Part shown: one piece after another, positions 26,601 to 33,169 of the stretch
Layout of the letters: every line of letters starts with the position of its first letter
Numbering within the stretch: the first letter of the stretch is position 1
Source: Castanea sativa
Lineage: Eukaryota > Streptophyta > Magnoliopsida > Fagales > Fagaceae
Length of the DNA: 64,000 bases
Direction of reading: 5' to 3'
NCBI RefSeq assembly: GCF_040712315.1
Contig: NC_134017.1
Location: forward strand, 14,662,001 to 14,726,000
Notes under the pieces: model-generated
The model's input: the letters and a program-made list of their open reading frames with translations, nothing else
Told to the model about the DNA's origin: nothing
Databases searched by the model: none
Position numbers and translations under genes: made by a program

Positions 26601-27870
26601 CATGTGGTCACATGAGTAAGTACAACAAGAGGTAGCATTAGATTTAGGGAAAAATCTATTGTAAAACTTTCATTCTATATAGTAAATTTTTTGCCTTGAG
26701 GATTGTTTAGGTTAATTCCTCCCCAGGTTTTTTTTCTTGAAACTGGACGGTTTTATTGGTTTTTTTGGGTCATCATATCGTCTGCCTTCTTTACTTTTCC
26801 GCACTTAGTGATATAATTGTTTGTGTTTAACCTAGATCTGAATAATAAACCTAAGCAACAACTTGGGTAATTAATTAGGTTAAACAATCTAAGTTTACAG
26901 GGGTCTAAACAAACAAACAAAATGTCTTTGGTAATGATGATTGATCTATTCCAACGAGGATTATAGCGTGGTGGAGCTTGACCAAAAAAGACAAAGGCAA
27001 GAGCACAGAGAAAGATAGGATTGCACTAAAACGGCCAACAACACTTTAGAATCAGATTTGTGGCGCTCATACCACGATAGATATTATGAAAATCTAAAAA
27101 GAGAGAAAGAAATAGTATAAAGAGAAGAGAGAGAATGCAATGATTACGTTGTTTGGTCTAACGGCCTACATCCATGGAAAAAGTCCTTGATATGATAGTT
27201 CATCTTCAATATAATCTCAATTCTATGCTATAGGGAATTTTCAGTAGGGTATATATATGGTTTAGAATCTAGGGCCGAGTAATATAATTGGGCTTCTTGG
27301 GCTAATACACATAAAACTAATATCTATAAATTCAACTATATAAAAACACCAACTGCAACTAGATATAATGGAAGTAATAACCTGTTGAATTAAATCAAGC
27401 TATGGATTTCTTGTCTTGATCCGATTGCCTTGTGTTTTACATACAGGTATCAAGCATCTGGAAACTTTAGGAAAAAAAGTGATGTCTATAGCTTCGGTAT
27501 TGTTTTGTTTGAACTAATCACTGGTCGGCCAGCAATAATGAGAGGACCTGAGAAAAACACTCACATACTTGACTGGATTTATCCAATAATTGAAAGTGGG
27601 GATATTCAAAGTGTTGTTGATCCAAGGTTACAAGGAAAATTCCACACCAATTCTGCCTGGAAAGCTGTGGAGATTGCCTTGTCATGCGTACCACCAATTG
27701 CAAGCCAAAGGCCAGACATCAGTCAAGTATTAGCAGAACTAAAAGAATGTTTGGCTTTGGAAATGACTAATGCAAGCCTAGCAACTGAGCATAATATGGC
27801 ACCTTCAAGCATTCCACTTGAAACATCCTACTTAGAGCTTGAATCCGATATTGCTGCCCTTGCTAGGTAG
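1570..27870 (+). CDS. Malectin-like LRR receptor kinase (LRR-RLK subfamily I type), 12 visible exons
   Basis: Plasma-membrane receptor-like Ser/Thr kinase. Exons are 1570-2113, 10409-10893, 14522-14651, 15049-15120, 15325-15396, 15484-15564, 15852-16009, 21249-21454, 21600-21726, 22372-22434, 22548-22737 and 27447-27870; phases match at every junction, giving about 850 codons and a TAG stop. Order (numbered from the first visible residue): malectin-like ectodomain 1-340, GDPC motif near 370, two to three LRRs 388-460, transmembrane segment about 483-507, kinase about 535-810. The kinase has the glycine loop GGGGFG, VAVK Lys567, HRD Asp663 and DFG Asp681, so it should be catalytically competent. 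Relatives are about 870-900 aa and begin with a signal peptide coded by a separate first exon, which is not visible here. Ligand and pathway cannot be told from sequence; family members act in growth, defence and symbiosis signalling. Confidence 0.9.
2295..3088. repeat. Tandem pair of foldback (MITE-like) elements
   Basis: Two copies of one unit lie head to tail (about 2295-2716 and 2717-3088, offset about 422 bp). Within each, a roughly 50-bp arm containing TTTGTACTC and AAACTTGTT is repeated inverted about 150 bp later (arms near 2320-2370 and 2460-2515, and near 2747-2800 and 2900-2953), so each copy could fold back. A 39-base T run sits at 2563-2601 in the first copy. The pair lies in the intron after the first visible exon. 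Family not assigned. Confidence 0.65.
3089..3734. other. Intronic sequence, nothing recognised
   Basis: Part of the long intron between the first two visible exons. It has a short CT-rich patch near 3090-3170 and no recognisable element. Confidence 0.4.
3743..4824. mobile_element. Non-autonomous hAT-type element with 8-bp TSD
   Basis: The 8-mer GGTGGCCT flanks the element exactly (3735-3742 and 4825-4832). The left end opens CAGGGGTGTTAATTCGGG and the right end is an imperfect inverted match closing in ACCCCTA. An 8-bp TSD with CAGGG-type ends is the hAT signature. The subterminal regions are rich in short GGGTT/AACCC and CGTGTCG motifs on both sides, typical of transposase-binding repeats. 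An internal direct duplication of about 100 bp lies at 3985-4170. No transposase is coded. Confidence 0.85.
4955..5287. repeat. 36-bp tandem repeat interrupted by a MITE
   Basis: A unit starting GATTAAGTGATGAG at 4955 is followed by a second unit starting GATTAA at 4991, which resumes after the inserted element at 5253 as TAAGTGATAGG and continues identically to about 5284. Removing 4997-5255 restores two near-identical tandem units, confirming the insertion point and the TAA duplication. Confidence 0.75.
4997..5252. mobile_element. Tourist-like (PIF/Harbinger) MITE, TAA TSD
   Basis: A 256-bp element flanked by TAA (4994-4996 and 5253-5255). The left end GGGTCCATTTGGAT is matched inverted at the right end (…AATCCAAACGCTCAC). 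The TAA TSD and G-rich ends with TTTGGAT fit Tourist-like MITEs. It carries an A20 tract near 5189-5208 and no coding sequence. Confidence 0.8.
5288..7563. other. Intronic AT-rich sequence with degenerate short repeats
   Basis: No gene or bounded element seen. At about 5944-6078 there are four degenerate copies of a unit of roughly 45 bp built around CCATGAGAAGGGTTTT. From 6330 to 6590 phrases around GGGCCATGAG recur. A short CA microsatellite lies near 6804-6822 and a GA-rich patch near 5755-5777. It may be a worn LTR-element fragment, but no LTR pair or ORF supports that. Confidence 0.4.
7564..7602. repeat. (CT)n microsatellite
   Basis: An uninterrupted CT run inside a pyrimidine-rich stretch of the long intron. 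The short frames across it are simple-sequence translations, not genes. Confidence 0.9.
7603..8792. other. Intronic sequence, nothing recognised
   Basis: No protein domain, terminal repeat or RNA gene was recognised. Short open frames at 7666-8092 have no recognisable motif and overlap one another in several frames. Confidence 0.35.
8793..8931. mobile_element. Small Tourist-like MITE, TAA TSD
   Basis: A 139-bp segment between TAA trinucleotides (8790-8792 and 8932-8934). The left end GGGCTGTTTG and the reverse complement of the right end (GGGGCCCATTTGG) are related, and the interior repeats TTTTCAATTTTCAAA-type phrases in both orientations. The short TSD makes this less certain than the 5-kb copy. 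Confidence 0.5.
8935..10408. other. Intronic sequence with promoter-like, CT-rich stretch near exon
   Basis: Mostly AT-rich. At about 10020-10065 there is a CT-rich, 5'UTR-like stretch ending in an ATG at 10067 that opens only a short frame closed within about 15 codons. It lies about 350 bp before the next coding exon and could be an alternative transcription start region. That is inference from composition only. Confidence 0.3.
10409..10893 (+). CDS. LRR-RLK exon: C-terminal half of malectin-like domain
   Basis: Acceptor AG at 10407-10408, donor GTATGC from 10894, entry phase 2 and exit phase 1. The translation opens [10 protein letters not shown] and contains [10 protein letters not shown] and LPPIL-like ([11 protein letters not shown]) blocks, the hallmarks of the second malectin-like half. 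The flanking intron upstream is 8.3 kb long, through transposon insertions. Confidence 0.9.
10894..11667. other. Intronic sequence, nothing recognised
   Basis: AT-rich intron start with no bounded element or domain. A poor A/T-rich patch lies near 11270-11520. Confidence 0.35.
11668..11882. mobile_element. Foldback element of unassigned family
   Basis: The outer arms TTTGAGTGTAACA (11669 onward) and TGTTACACTCAAA (to about 11882) are inverted copies extending over about 25 bp. A second inverted pair inside (TTTTATGTGAAAA and TTTTCACATAAAA, about 11737-11772) makes a strong hairpin. No clean TSD was found. Confidence 0.55.
12149..12595 (+). mobile_element. 5'-truncated L1-type LINE with 10-bp TSD
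   Basis: The 10-mer TAAAAAGTGA occurs at 12139-12148 and 12596-12605, immediately flanking a segment ending in AATAAAATATTTTATTACTGATAAAAAAAAAG. The 5' part translates, with a frame change, into the C-terminal zf-RVT-like region of plant L1 polyproteins ([12 protein letters not shown], then [11 protein letters not shown]). Only the last 447 bp were inserted, the usual 5' truncation by target-primed reverse transcription. Sense is the same as the host gene. Confidence 0.85.
12606..13310. other. Intronic sequence, nothing recognised
   Basis: AT-rich intron with no domain or terminal repeats recognised. A short GAA run lies near 12768-12782. Confidence 0.35.
13311..13490 (-). mobile_element. 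SINE-like repeat copy (minus)
   Basis: The reverse complement matches the plus-strand segment at about 23585-23755 over most of its length, with shared blocks GGTTTGGGATGAGTT / GCTTGGGATGAGTT, ACTTGATACAC, TGGTTTATTCCC and a closing GAGRTTCCATGT. Dispersed position, opposite orientation and length near 180 bp suggest a SINE. Internal promoter boxes are worn in this copy. Confidence 0.55.
13491..14521. other. Intronic sequence, nothing recognised
   Basis: AT-rich. A short phrase (CCATAGTATYTGCAAC) is duplicated near 14253 and 14292. No element boundaries seen. Confidence 0.35.
14522..14651 (+). CDS. LRR-RLK exon: GDPC motif and LRR N-cap
   Basis: Acceptor AG at 14520-14521 and donor GTAAGT from 14652. 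Enters in phase 1 and leaves in phase 2. It reads [11 protein letters not shown], then NWQGDPCVP and the SWDGLHCSY cap. The GDPC motif links the malectin-like domain to the LRRs; in the symbiosis receptor SYMRK it governs release of the malectin-like part. Whether this protein is processed that way is not known. Confidence 0.9.
15049..15120 (+). CDS. LRR-RLK exon: leucine-rich repeat 1
   Basis: A 72-bp exon in phase 2 on both sides, equal to one 24-residue LRR ([15 protein letters not shown], then NLKAIESL). Acceptor AG 15047-15048 and donor GTGAGT from 15121. Confidence 0.92.
15325..15396 (+). CDS. LRR-RLK exon: leucine-rich repeat 2
   Basis: A 72-bp exon, phase 2 both sides, reading [15 protein letters not shown] and then LPNLYTL. 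Acceptor AG 15323-15324 and donor GTAAGT from 15397. One-exon-per-LRR structure is typical of this subfamily. Confidence 0.92.
15484..15564 (+). CDS. LRR-RLK exon: leucine-rich repeat 3
   Basis: An 81-bp exon reading [16 protein letters not shown] and ending after an AG of a split Ser codon. Acceptor AG 15482-15483. The donor is GTTATC, weak beyond the GT, so skipping or an alternative donor is possible. The join to the next exon keeps frame. Confidence 0.87.
15693..15711. repeat. (TA)n microsatellite
   Basis: Short AT dinucleotide run in the 287-bp intron between the third LRR exon and the transmembrane exon. Confidence 0.8.
15852..16009 (+). CDS. LRR-RLK exon: juxtamembrane Cys pair and transmembrane segment
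   Basis: Acceptor AG 15850-15851 and donor GTATTT from 16010; phase 2 in, phase 1 out. It reads [12 protein letters not shown] (paired cysteines after the LRRs), a basic and acidic patch, then a hydrophobic run (VIPVVASS … VLLLLFIF) followed by basic residues (YKQKRHG). This is a type I membrane topology with the kinase inside. Confidence 0.9.
16010..16799. other. Intronic sequence, nothing recognised
   Basis: Start of a 5.2-kb intron. No bounded element or domain recognised. Confidence 0.35.
16800..17110 (+). pseudogene. Copia RNase H relic
   Basis: Broken frames give the end of a Copia reverse transcriptase/RNase H region: an NPSKPH block, a [10 protein letters not shown] block matching the usual Y-S-D-A-D-W position, then KSTTGYVF, and later a Q-Q-rich remnant of the active-site segment. 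Stops and frameshifts interrupt it throughout and no LTRs could be paired with it. It is an old fragment in an intron of the receptor kinase, in the same orientation. Confidence 0.6.
17428..18777. mobile_element. Probable hAT-like element, boundaries approximate
   Basis: The left end GATGGGATGTAAATGA (about 17428) is matched inverted by the right end TCATTTACAACCCTATC (to about 18777). The subterminal regions on both sides are full of short phrases such as AACTTGTT, GAACAAG and GAGCTCAAGCTC in both orientations, which is usual for hAT elements. TAGAT flanks both ends but an 8-bp TSD is not clear. The interior includes an LTR-like patch (17900-18330). Confidence 0.5.
18990..20789 (+). mobile_element. 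Non-autonomous Helitron
   Basis: The left end opens TCTATATATTACTAAAAG, preceded by A. The right end has a GC-rich hairpin (CCCGCAACGCGCGAG) followed by CTACGACTAG and then T. TC…CTAG ends placed between A and T, without TSD, define Helitrons. The interior is largely a direct duplication (about 18990-19660 and 19860-20525), each copy with CT/CA microsatellites and CACGTTGAGCCACATCAACAT. No Rep/helicase is coded. Confidence 0.8.
20607..20657. repeat. (ATT)n microsatellite
   Basis: About 17 ATT units inside the Helitron. Confidence 0.95.
20790..21248. other. Intronic sequence, nothing recognised
   Basis: AT-rich end of the 5.2-kb intron, ending in the acceptor TTGCTGTAG. Confidence 0.4.
21249..21454 (+). 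CDS. LRR-RLK exon: kinase N-lobe with glycine loop and VAVK
   Basis: Acceptor AG 21247-21248, phase 1 in, phase 0 out. It reads [13 protein letters not shown], then [13 protein letters not shown] (nucleotide-binding loop) and VQVAVKLL (catalytic Lys). It ends at FQAE. The donor is GTTATA, poorly matching consensus; reading through into the intron meets an in-frame TAG at the third codon. Confidence 0.9.
21600..21726 (+). CDS. LRR-RLK exon: kinase N-lobe to hinge
   Basis: Acceptor AG 21598-21599, donor GTATTT from 21727, phase 0 in and phase 1 out. It reads [18 protein letters not shown] and then [17 protein letters not shown], the conserved αC-β4 and hinge region of plant receptor kinases. 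Confidence 0.9.
21727..22371. other. Intron, nothing recognised
   Basis: A 645-bp intron with normal GT…AG ends. The 75-codon frame here has no domain and starts inside non-coding sequence. Confidence 0.5.
22372..22434 (+). CDS. LRR-RLK exon: short kinase exon
   Basis: A 63-bp exon, phase 1 on both sides, acceptor AG 22370-22371, reading [17 protein letters not shown]. This small exon between hinge and catalytic loop is conserved in the subfamily. Confidence 0.9.
22548..22737 (+). CDS. LRR-RLK exon: catalytic and activation loops
   Basis: Acceptor AG 22546-22547, donor GTAAGT from 22738, phase 1 in, phase 2 out. It reads [15 protein letters not shown] (RD-type catalytic loop) and KIADFGLSR, then an activation segment with [10 protein letters not shown]. 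All catalytic residues expected of an active RD kinase are present. Confidence 0.93.
23215..23234. repeat. C20 homopolymer
   Basis: Twenty consecutive C next to the left LTR-like segment, read as an expanded polypurine tract on the minus strand. Confidence 0.85.
23555..23578. repeat. Perfect 10-bp hairpin
   Basis: ATTTGAGGCT and its exact inverse AGCCTCAAAT are separated by TGGG, just upstream of the SINE-like repeat. Confidence 0.6.
23585..23770 (+). mobile_element. SINE-like repeat copy (plus)
   Basis: Starts near AAGTGAGCCTAGTGGTTGA, resembling a tRNA A box, with AGGTTTGATTTTTAC downstream as a worn B box. It then shares the body of the inverted copy at 13311-13490 and ends in an A-rich tail (TTAAAAAATAAAAATT). 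These are features of a tRNA-derived SINE; which tRNA cannot be told. Confidence 0.6.
24128..25735 (-). mobile_element. Internally deleted Copia with 118-bp LTRs and 5-bp TSD
   Basis: LTRs at 24128-24246 and 25618-25735 are nearly identical (TGTT…; the left copy ends ATAATA, the right ATAACA). TGGTT flanks both sides (24123-24127 and 25736-25740). Next to the right LTR is GCTCTGATACCA (25604-25615), the complement of the initiator-Met primer-binding site; next to the left LTR is the C-rich complement of a polypurine tract (CTCCCCCTCAAGCTGG). Short LTRs of this kind fit the Ale/Retrofit group. Most of gag and integrase is deleted. Confidence 0.88.
24319..25190 (-). pseudogene. Copia RT and RNase H remnant
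   Basis: The minus strand reads, in order, a block like [11 protein letters not shown] from the region between integrase and reverse transcriptase, an abrupt join to a later RT block with [11 protein letters not shown], then [26 protein letters not shown] and the RNase H end ([21 protein letters not shown]). Frames are interrupted by stops and small shifts. The joining of distant domains shows internal deletion. It cannot code for an active polyprotein. Confidence 0.8.
26100..26915 (+). mobile_element. LTR-like fragment
   Basis: Composition resembles an LTR of a large Copia element: a TATA-like GGTATAAAAGG at about 26340, then transcript-like sequence and a region with TTTCCGCACTTAG near 26800. 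I find no partner LTR or TSD. The 130-codon frame at 26124-26516 has no recognisable domain and is probably fortuitous. Confidence 0.3.
27447..27870 (+). CDS. LRR-RLK last exon: kinase C-lobe and tail
   Basis: Acceptor AG 27445-27446, phase 2 in, stop TAG at 27868-27870. It reads [38 protein letters not shown], and AVEIALSC…[13 protein letters not shown], the conserved C-lobe with the invariant Asp of SDVYSFG and the Arg of QRP. A tail of about 45 residues follows, ending in alternating acidic and small residues ([11 protein letters not shown]), as in relatives. Confidence 0.94.
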
Positions 27871-28090
27871 TTGTTAAACAAAAATGTTTGTGGTCAAGTT
27901 TTCCTCCCATGTGATATGCTCATATGAGAAATTTCTAGAATTACATTGGTAGTTCAAGAATTTCTTTTACTCTTGTTTAATGTTTTGTATCTCTTTCAAT
28001 TAAGTACGAATGATGTAATGCGATGAATTTCTGTTGTTTTTGATGGGCATATCGACACTATGATGTAAATTTTTTATTATGAATGGGTTT
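27871..28090 (+). other. Probable 3'UTR of the receptor kinase
   Basis: T-rich sequence directly after the stop, with weak polyadenylation-like AATTAAGT and AATGTT signals around 27970-28015. It ends at an ATT microsatellite and the start of a Helitron, so the transcript end may lie within or before the transposon. Confidence 0.4.
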
Positions 28091-28091
28091 A

Positions 28092-28142
<51 letters not shown>
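28091..28142. repeat. (ATT)n microsatellite
   Basis: About 17 ATT units directly before the Helitron start, about 220 bp after the kinase stop. Confidence 0.95.
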
Positions 28143-28144
28143 CA

Positions 28145-29131
28145 TCAATATATATATAAAAGCAGAGACCTCATGCAGAAGTGTATGAGGATTCTGCACT
28201 TGTATTTAAGATTCTTTTCATTTAGCTCTTCACCTCTCATCTTCTTATCAATGATTAGTTTAAGCCATAAATGTAGAAAATTAAAAGATTTGGTTCTACT
28301 CCCTTTTTCAACTTTTGAACTCTTCCACTTTTAATTTCATTAATTTAATAAATGAAAGGTTTTCTCCATTCAATGTTAATTTTCATGTTCTTTTATATAT
28401 TCCAGTTTCACAAAATATCAAAAGGTCAAAAGAAAAATAGGACTGGAGAGATAGAGAGACAAAGAGTGGGAAATTAGTGTCAAAAGAATATGAAATTGCT
28501 TTTGGTTTCAGGTGCATATGCTCTAAACTCCTTAATAACATTATCAAAGCTTGATACAATGCTTTCACAACATATGGGGTTTCTAAAATTAAAAGGTATG
28601 TGTTTTTTGTTTTTATTTATATTTTTGGAAAGTGTTTAATCTTTGTAAGTGATTAAGGTACTCAGATGTAAGTAAAATTAAACTTAAGATACAAAATAGT
28701 ATAAGTTTATATTTCCCTGTTCAATTATTGTTTTTTTTTTAATCTCTTCACATGTATATTTAGTTTTAAGAATTAGAAACCTTAAATCTTAGATGTTTAC
28801 AATTCAAAAGTTCATATGTTTTCTTTAAAAAAATAAATAAATACTTCTAAAAAAAGAAAATGAAATAATAAAAAATTTTATATTGGAAACAGTCAAATGT
28901 AAAAACTATATACATGTACACGTGATCAAACAAAAAATGGAATGTAGTGACATTTTTAGAGTCTAATTAATTATTGTTATTTATGGATATATTGTGTTAC
29001 AATTTTTTTTCATTCATTATTTTAGTGATGTATAATACATAATCGAAATTAATTTTCCAAACATTATAATACACATGAGTATTATAAAATAACTAATAAC
29101 GAACACGAGCATCGCGCGGGACATCCACTAG
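28145..29131 (+). mobile_element. Non-autonomous Helitron (first of a head-to-tail run)
   Basis: The 5' end is TCAATATATATATAAAAG after an A. The 3' end has the hairpin-like CGAGCATCGCGCGGG followed by ACATCCACTAG and T. Size 987 bp, no coding sequence. It lies immediately downstream of the receptor-kinase 3' region, in the same orientation. Confidence 0.7.
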
Positions 29132-30449
29132 TTATAACTAATAGTCGAAACATTTAACTTTTTGTTGAACGCGTCTCATTGCGCCACGTGACTACATAAA
29201 TTTTTAACATGTCTATGATTAAAATCACAAATAATTGTATCTTTTCATTTAAACGTTCACCTTTTAAATAAAAATAATAAAAAAATAAAAAACTGCCTAT
29301 TATTACAAACTAGAGACACAACTCTTGGGGCTGCAGTTATAAATAAAACATCACTTCATTTTTATATCTTTCTCACTGAACGTTCTTCTTTCCCTTCTCT
29401 CTCCCTCTAACAGGACTTCTCTTTTTGATAACACCAGCCAGCAAAGTTCCCAAACAAGTTTAAAGGTCAGATACCTCTCCTCAAATGTATGGTAAATAAA
29501 AAAGTGAGGTATAGACTAATGTAGCATAGAATTTGTATCATAAACTCAAAGGAGTAAGTAAAAATCACTTACAAAAATCAATTGATTCTATTTTCTAGAG
29601 TAAGGAAAAAACTCCACTTAAAGAAATAGTCAAATTATGCCCATCTCAAACCCAAGACAACAGATACATTGACATTTTTTTTTAAAGACCTGAAAGATTG
29701 TTTCTGCCCCTGAAATGCCTATTATGTTGATACTTTGATCATTATAGAAAAGAACAATCCTAGAAAAGAGCAGTCCTATAAGAGAATGATGACAAAGGAT
29801 TTGATGGTGGGAAAAATAAAAAGCCGTTCTATGAAAAAAAAAAGGGGAGGAGTTTTATTTTATAAAAAAGAAGTATTTTCAGGCTCATAGCACCTTATCA
29901 CCATTGCTAAAGCTTCAACCTCCATGAAATCTGTCAGACGTTGAGATGAATGCTTTTGCAAAATCTTTTGACAAAAAAAGAAAAAAAAAAGAAAAAGAAA
30001 AAAGAGAAAGATAGAAGCACAATACCGGCCCAATGCTTCTGCAAGATTTTTTTTGGTTGTAAAAACATAACATTTTTATTGTTTCTGTGAGTGAGACTGA
30101 GAAGAGGGAGAAAAACAGATTATGAGGAAGAGAGAGAACAGAGAAGATGTAGTTGTGTAGGATTGGGAAAATAAAAGATTAGGCATTGGGAAAGTAAAAA
30201 CGTTAAATGTGTGGATGGGAACAATTCAAAATAGGAGTAGAAAAAAAAATTAAAAAAAAAAAAGATAAAGATTTGAGATTTAATAAACTGTGGAGAAGGA
30301 AGAAAAAAAAAAAAATGGAAAAGATAAAAGAAGGAAAAAAGGGAATCAACTTGGGAAATTTGAATAGTATAGGAATTTAAAAACCTTTTCAAAATAGAAC
30401 AACTAAATTCGGCCAAACCAAGTTTTTTCAAAAAAAAAAAAAAAAAAAA

Positions 30450-30599
30450 CTTTCGGCTTGAATGGGTTCTTTTGTTTTTTATGTTGGTAGTCTTTCCCCT
30501 GTTTGGGCTGTGGCTGATCAAGGTATTCTTTTTACTTGTAAATTGTTTGGTCATTTTTAATAAAGTTCCCTCTTATCTCACCAAAAAAAAAAAAAAAAA
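30450..30599 (+). mobile_element. LINE 3' end fragment with poly(A)
   Basis: The segment ends TTTAATAAAGTTCCCTC…CACC followed by A17, the typical tail of plant L1 elements, and begins abruptly after an A20 tract. Severe 5' truncation. The TSD is unclear because both flanks are A-rich. Confidence 0.45.
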
Positions 30600-31277
30600 C
30601 TTTTTTTAACCAACTATTTACCCACTTTCACGTACTCTTCAGTGTCTTTGTTTGTTTGTTTGTTTTTTTTTTATTATAAAATAAGTTGAGTCATATTGGA
30701 TATCTTACATTAATTTCTTTTCATATTAATAACTTAAAATTACTTATTTTGCAGGCCCTACTCTCATTTTCAAATAAAATGTTGCGAAAGACAATAGTAG
30801 GGAAGTGAATGAGAAATTTGAGAAGAATAGCAGTCGTAAGGTATGTAAAGAAATTTTTCAGTATTATTGTTGCTACTATAGGTGTGTGAACTTTTTAGTA
30901 TTTAACAAAAAAAAAAAAAAAGACTTACAAATAGAAATTTTGAAAAAAATCCATAGGTTTATTGTGTTTTTAAAAAATATGAAAGAGCAGAAGTTACCAA
31001 ATACATATGAATCACTAATTATACCCAAAAGATTATGACCGTTTAACAGATGCATTTTTCGTCAATAGGGACATTTTCATTCAATATGCACATTTTTGTT
31101 TAATAGGCACATTTTCAGTCCATAGACGCTTTTTCATTCAATATGCACTTTTAACCAATACAAAGGGTTATGACTTTTTAATAGCCACCTTTTGGTATAT
31201 CCAATTTGAATGGTTAAGACTTTTCAATAGACACCTTTTTGTATATATATTACAACATATCTTATATAAAACCATAT

Positions 31278-31316
31278 ATATATATATATTTATATATATA
31301 TATATATATATATATA
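31278..31316. repeat. (TA)n microsatellite
   Basis: Interrupted AT dinucleotide run near the end of the second Helitron-like unit. Confidence 0.85.
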
Positions 31317-32765
31317 ACAAAATAAACTAAAGACGTAACATTATGTCTTTTATCGCTTCCCACAAAAAAATTTAATAAATAAAGCGACATTGTTATTTTT
31401 TTTCCCTTCTAAACTCATTCAGTAACTATTTTCGTGCATCGCACAGATCAACGACTAGTAATAATTAATAATCAAAACGTTTAACTTTTTATTGACCACT
31501 TCTTATTGCGCCACGTGGTTACATAAATTAATAACACGTGTACATTTTAGAAAATCCAAAACATTGTATCTTCTCATTTGACCACTTAAGCAAACCGGTT
31601 CAGTGAAATTTTTACCACCCGTTGGGGTAGCAGTTACAAAAGATCAAATAAACACTTCTTTTCTTATCTCTATGCTCTTCTCTCTCCTTCTCTCTATGCT
31701 CTTCTCTCTCTTTATTTCCAGTGGGTAACTGTGAAACAATTTCTCCAAATCCTCTAAAGTGAAACGTTCCGTATCTACTCACTGTATGTCATCGAGAAGA
31801 AAATCACATAGGGAGAGAAAGAAAAAGAGAAATCTGTGGCCGCATCCCACCACCCTCATATTGTCAGAAACAAACCACAACTGGTAAAGGTATTTGAAAT
31901 AGACAAAAACTTAGGTGTTAAAATAAGATTTAGATTTGGTTATTTAAGTTTGATTAATCTAATGTTGTCTACGATAAAGGTTAAGACTGCCTTACGTTTT
32001 GATTAATCATGGGTGAGATGGCTCCTAAGGGTTGATTAAGAGGCAGTTGAACGACATGAGGATATAGGCGTCAAGCCTCCTAAGGTATGCCTTTCCTTCT
32101 TTTTATCTCTAATTTACAATATAAAAGGCTTTAAAAATTGTGTCGCTTTTGGAATTTGGACATTAGTTTGGATTTATGTGTTTATGTTTTTGAGATTTTT
32201 ATGATCGTTTACATAATTGGGCTTTTTACACTTATTTCATGTCCCATTTAAAGTTAATTACGTTGAAGAAGTGTCTTTGTTATTGTCTAGGCTCTATTTA
32301 TCTTCAAAAAACATACTCTTTTTTAAGTTGTCCTTTTTTGTTGGTATCTGCATTAGTTTATTACCTTTGGTTGTTTTGAACAACATATGATGATTTGTTC
32401 ACTATGTGTTCCATGTTTTGTTACAGATGGACACCATCACGGAAAAATGTATCTATTTATTTGGCCGCTTAAGCAAACTGCTTCAGTACTATTTCTACCA
32501 CTATTGTTGTTCAGTTTCATCATTCCAATGGGTAGTTACGAATTTTACACCGTTCCAAATAAATTTCACTTCATATTTCTTTAGACAAAAAACCTAAAAC
32601 TTTAGTTCATTCTTCACACTCTCTCTCTTTATAGCGAGCTTTTTGTTTTTGCAAATATTTTAAAAAGTTTTTTGATTCAAGTTATTGAGTCATATTTCAA
32701 TAGTAGAAAAGCTATAATTATGGATTATTCTTTTGGGGTCTTCTTTTTATTGTATTTTTCTATTT

Positions 32766-32799
32766 GTGTAATTATATATATATATATATATATATATTT
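32766..32799. repeat. (AT)n microsatellite
   Basis: Uninterrupted AT run. Confidence 0.85.
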
Positions 32800-33169
32800 T
32801 TCAATACTTTTGAAGCTTTGATTCTTCTGAATTTTTAATTTTTTTTGGCCTTTTGGAAGTTTTAACATCTTAACTTTTGTGTTCATTTTTTCCATTATCT
32901 GAAACTCTCTAGAAGATTTCAATGATCTTTATCTTATATTTCTATTCCTAACTTCTTCTTTTTTCCATATTTTTTCTTTAATGGTGCGTGTTTATCTTCT
33001 TCTTTTTTTATCTTTTTTTTTATCGTATTTTTACTTTCATAGCATGTGTACGTGTTGTGTATGATCTTTGATTCTTTCTTTAATAGTTTGTGTGGGTATG
33101 TGTCATCTTATGCAAAATCTTTAAAGATGCTTCTTTTTTATAAAGAATCCTGTGTTTTTCATGACTTTA

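Larger units (their letters stand above)
22964..27334 (-). mobile_element. Old LTR-element remnant (probable Copia) in the last intron
   Basis: Two related segments in the same orientation resemble LTRs: 22964-23211 (TG…CA) and 27075-27334 (CG…CA). They share CAATGATTA, TAACRGCCWA and ATAATCTCAATTCTATG blocks. Right of the left one is a C20 tract followed by TCTCTCAAACTCAAGG, a polypurine tract on the minus strand. Left of the right one is GGCGCTCATACCA, a worn complement of the initiator-Met primer site. No TSD was found. The interior lacks recognisable protein and contains the 1.6-kb Copia at 24128-25735. Confidence 0.55.
29132..31458 (+). mobile_element. Helitron-like unit abutting the previous one
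   Basis: It starts directly after the CTAG of the preceding Helitron with TTATAACTAATAGTCG, similar to Helitron 5' ends (the first bases no longer read TC). It continues AACATTTAACTTTTTG…GCGCCACGTG. It closes with GTGCATCGCACAG, ATCAACGACTAG, then T. The interior holds a TATA- and CT-rich, 5'UTR-like stretch (29330-29470), A/T homopolymers and a LINE tail, but no recognisable protein. Confidence 0.55.

Noticed and set aside
30120..30554. Minus-strand 144-codon Phe/Ser-rich frame
   Set aside because: A-rich and purine-rich simple sequence on the plus strand; no motif or start context.
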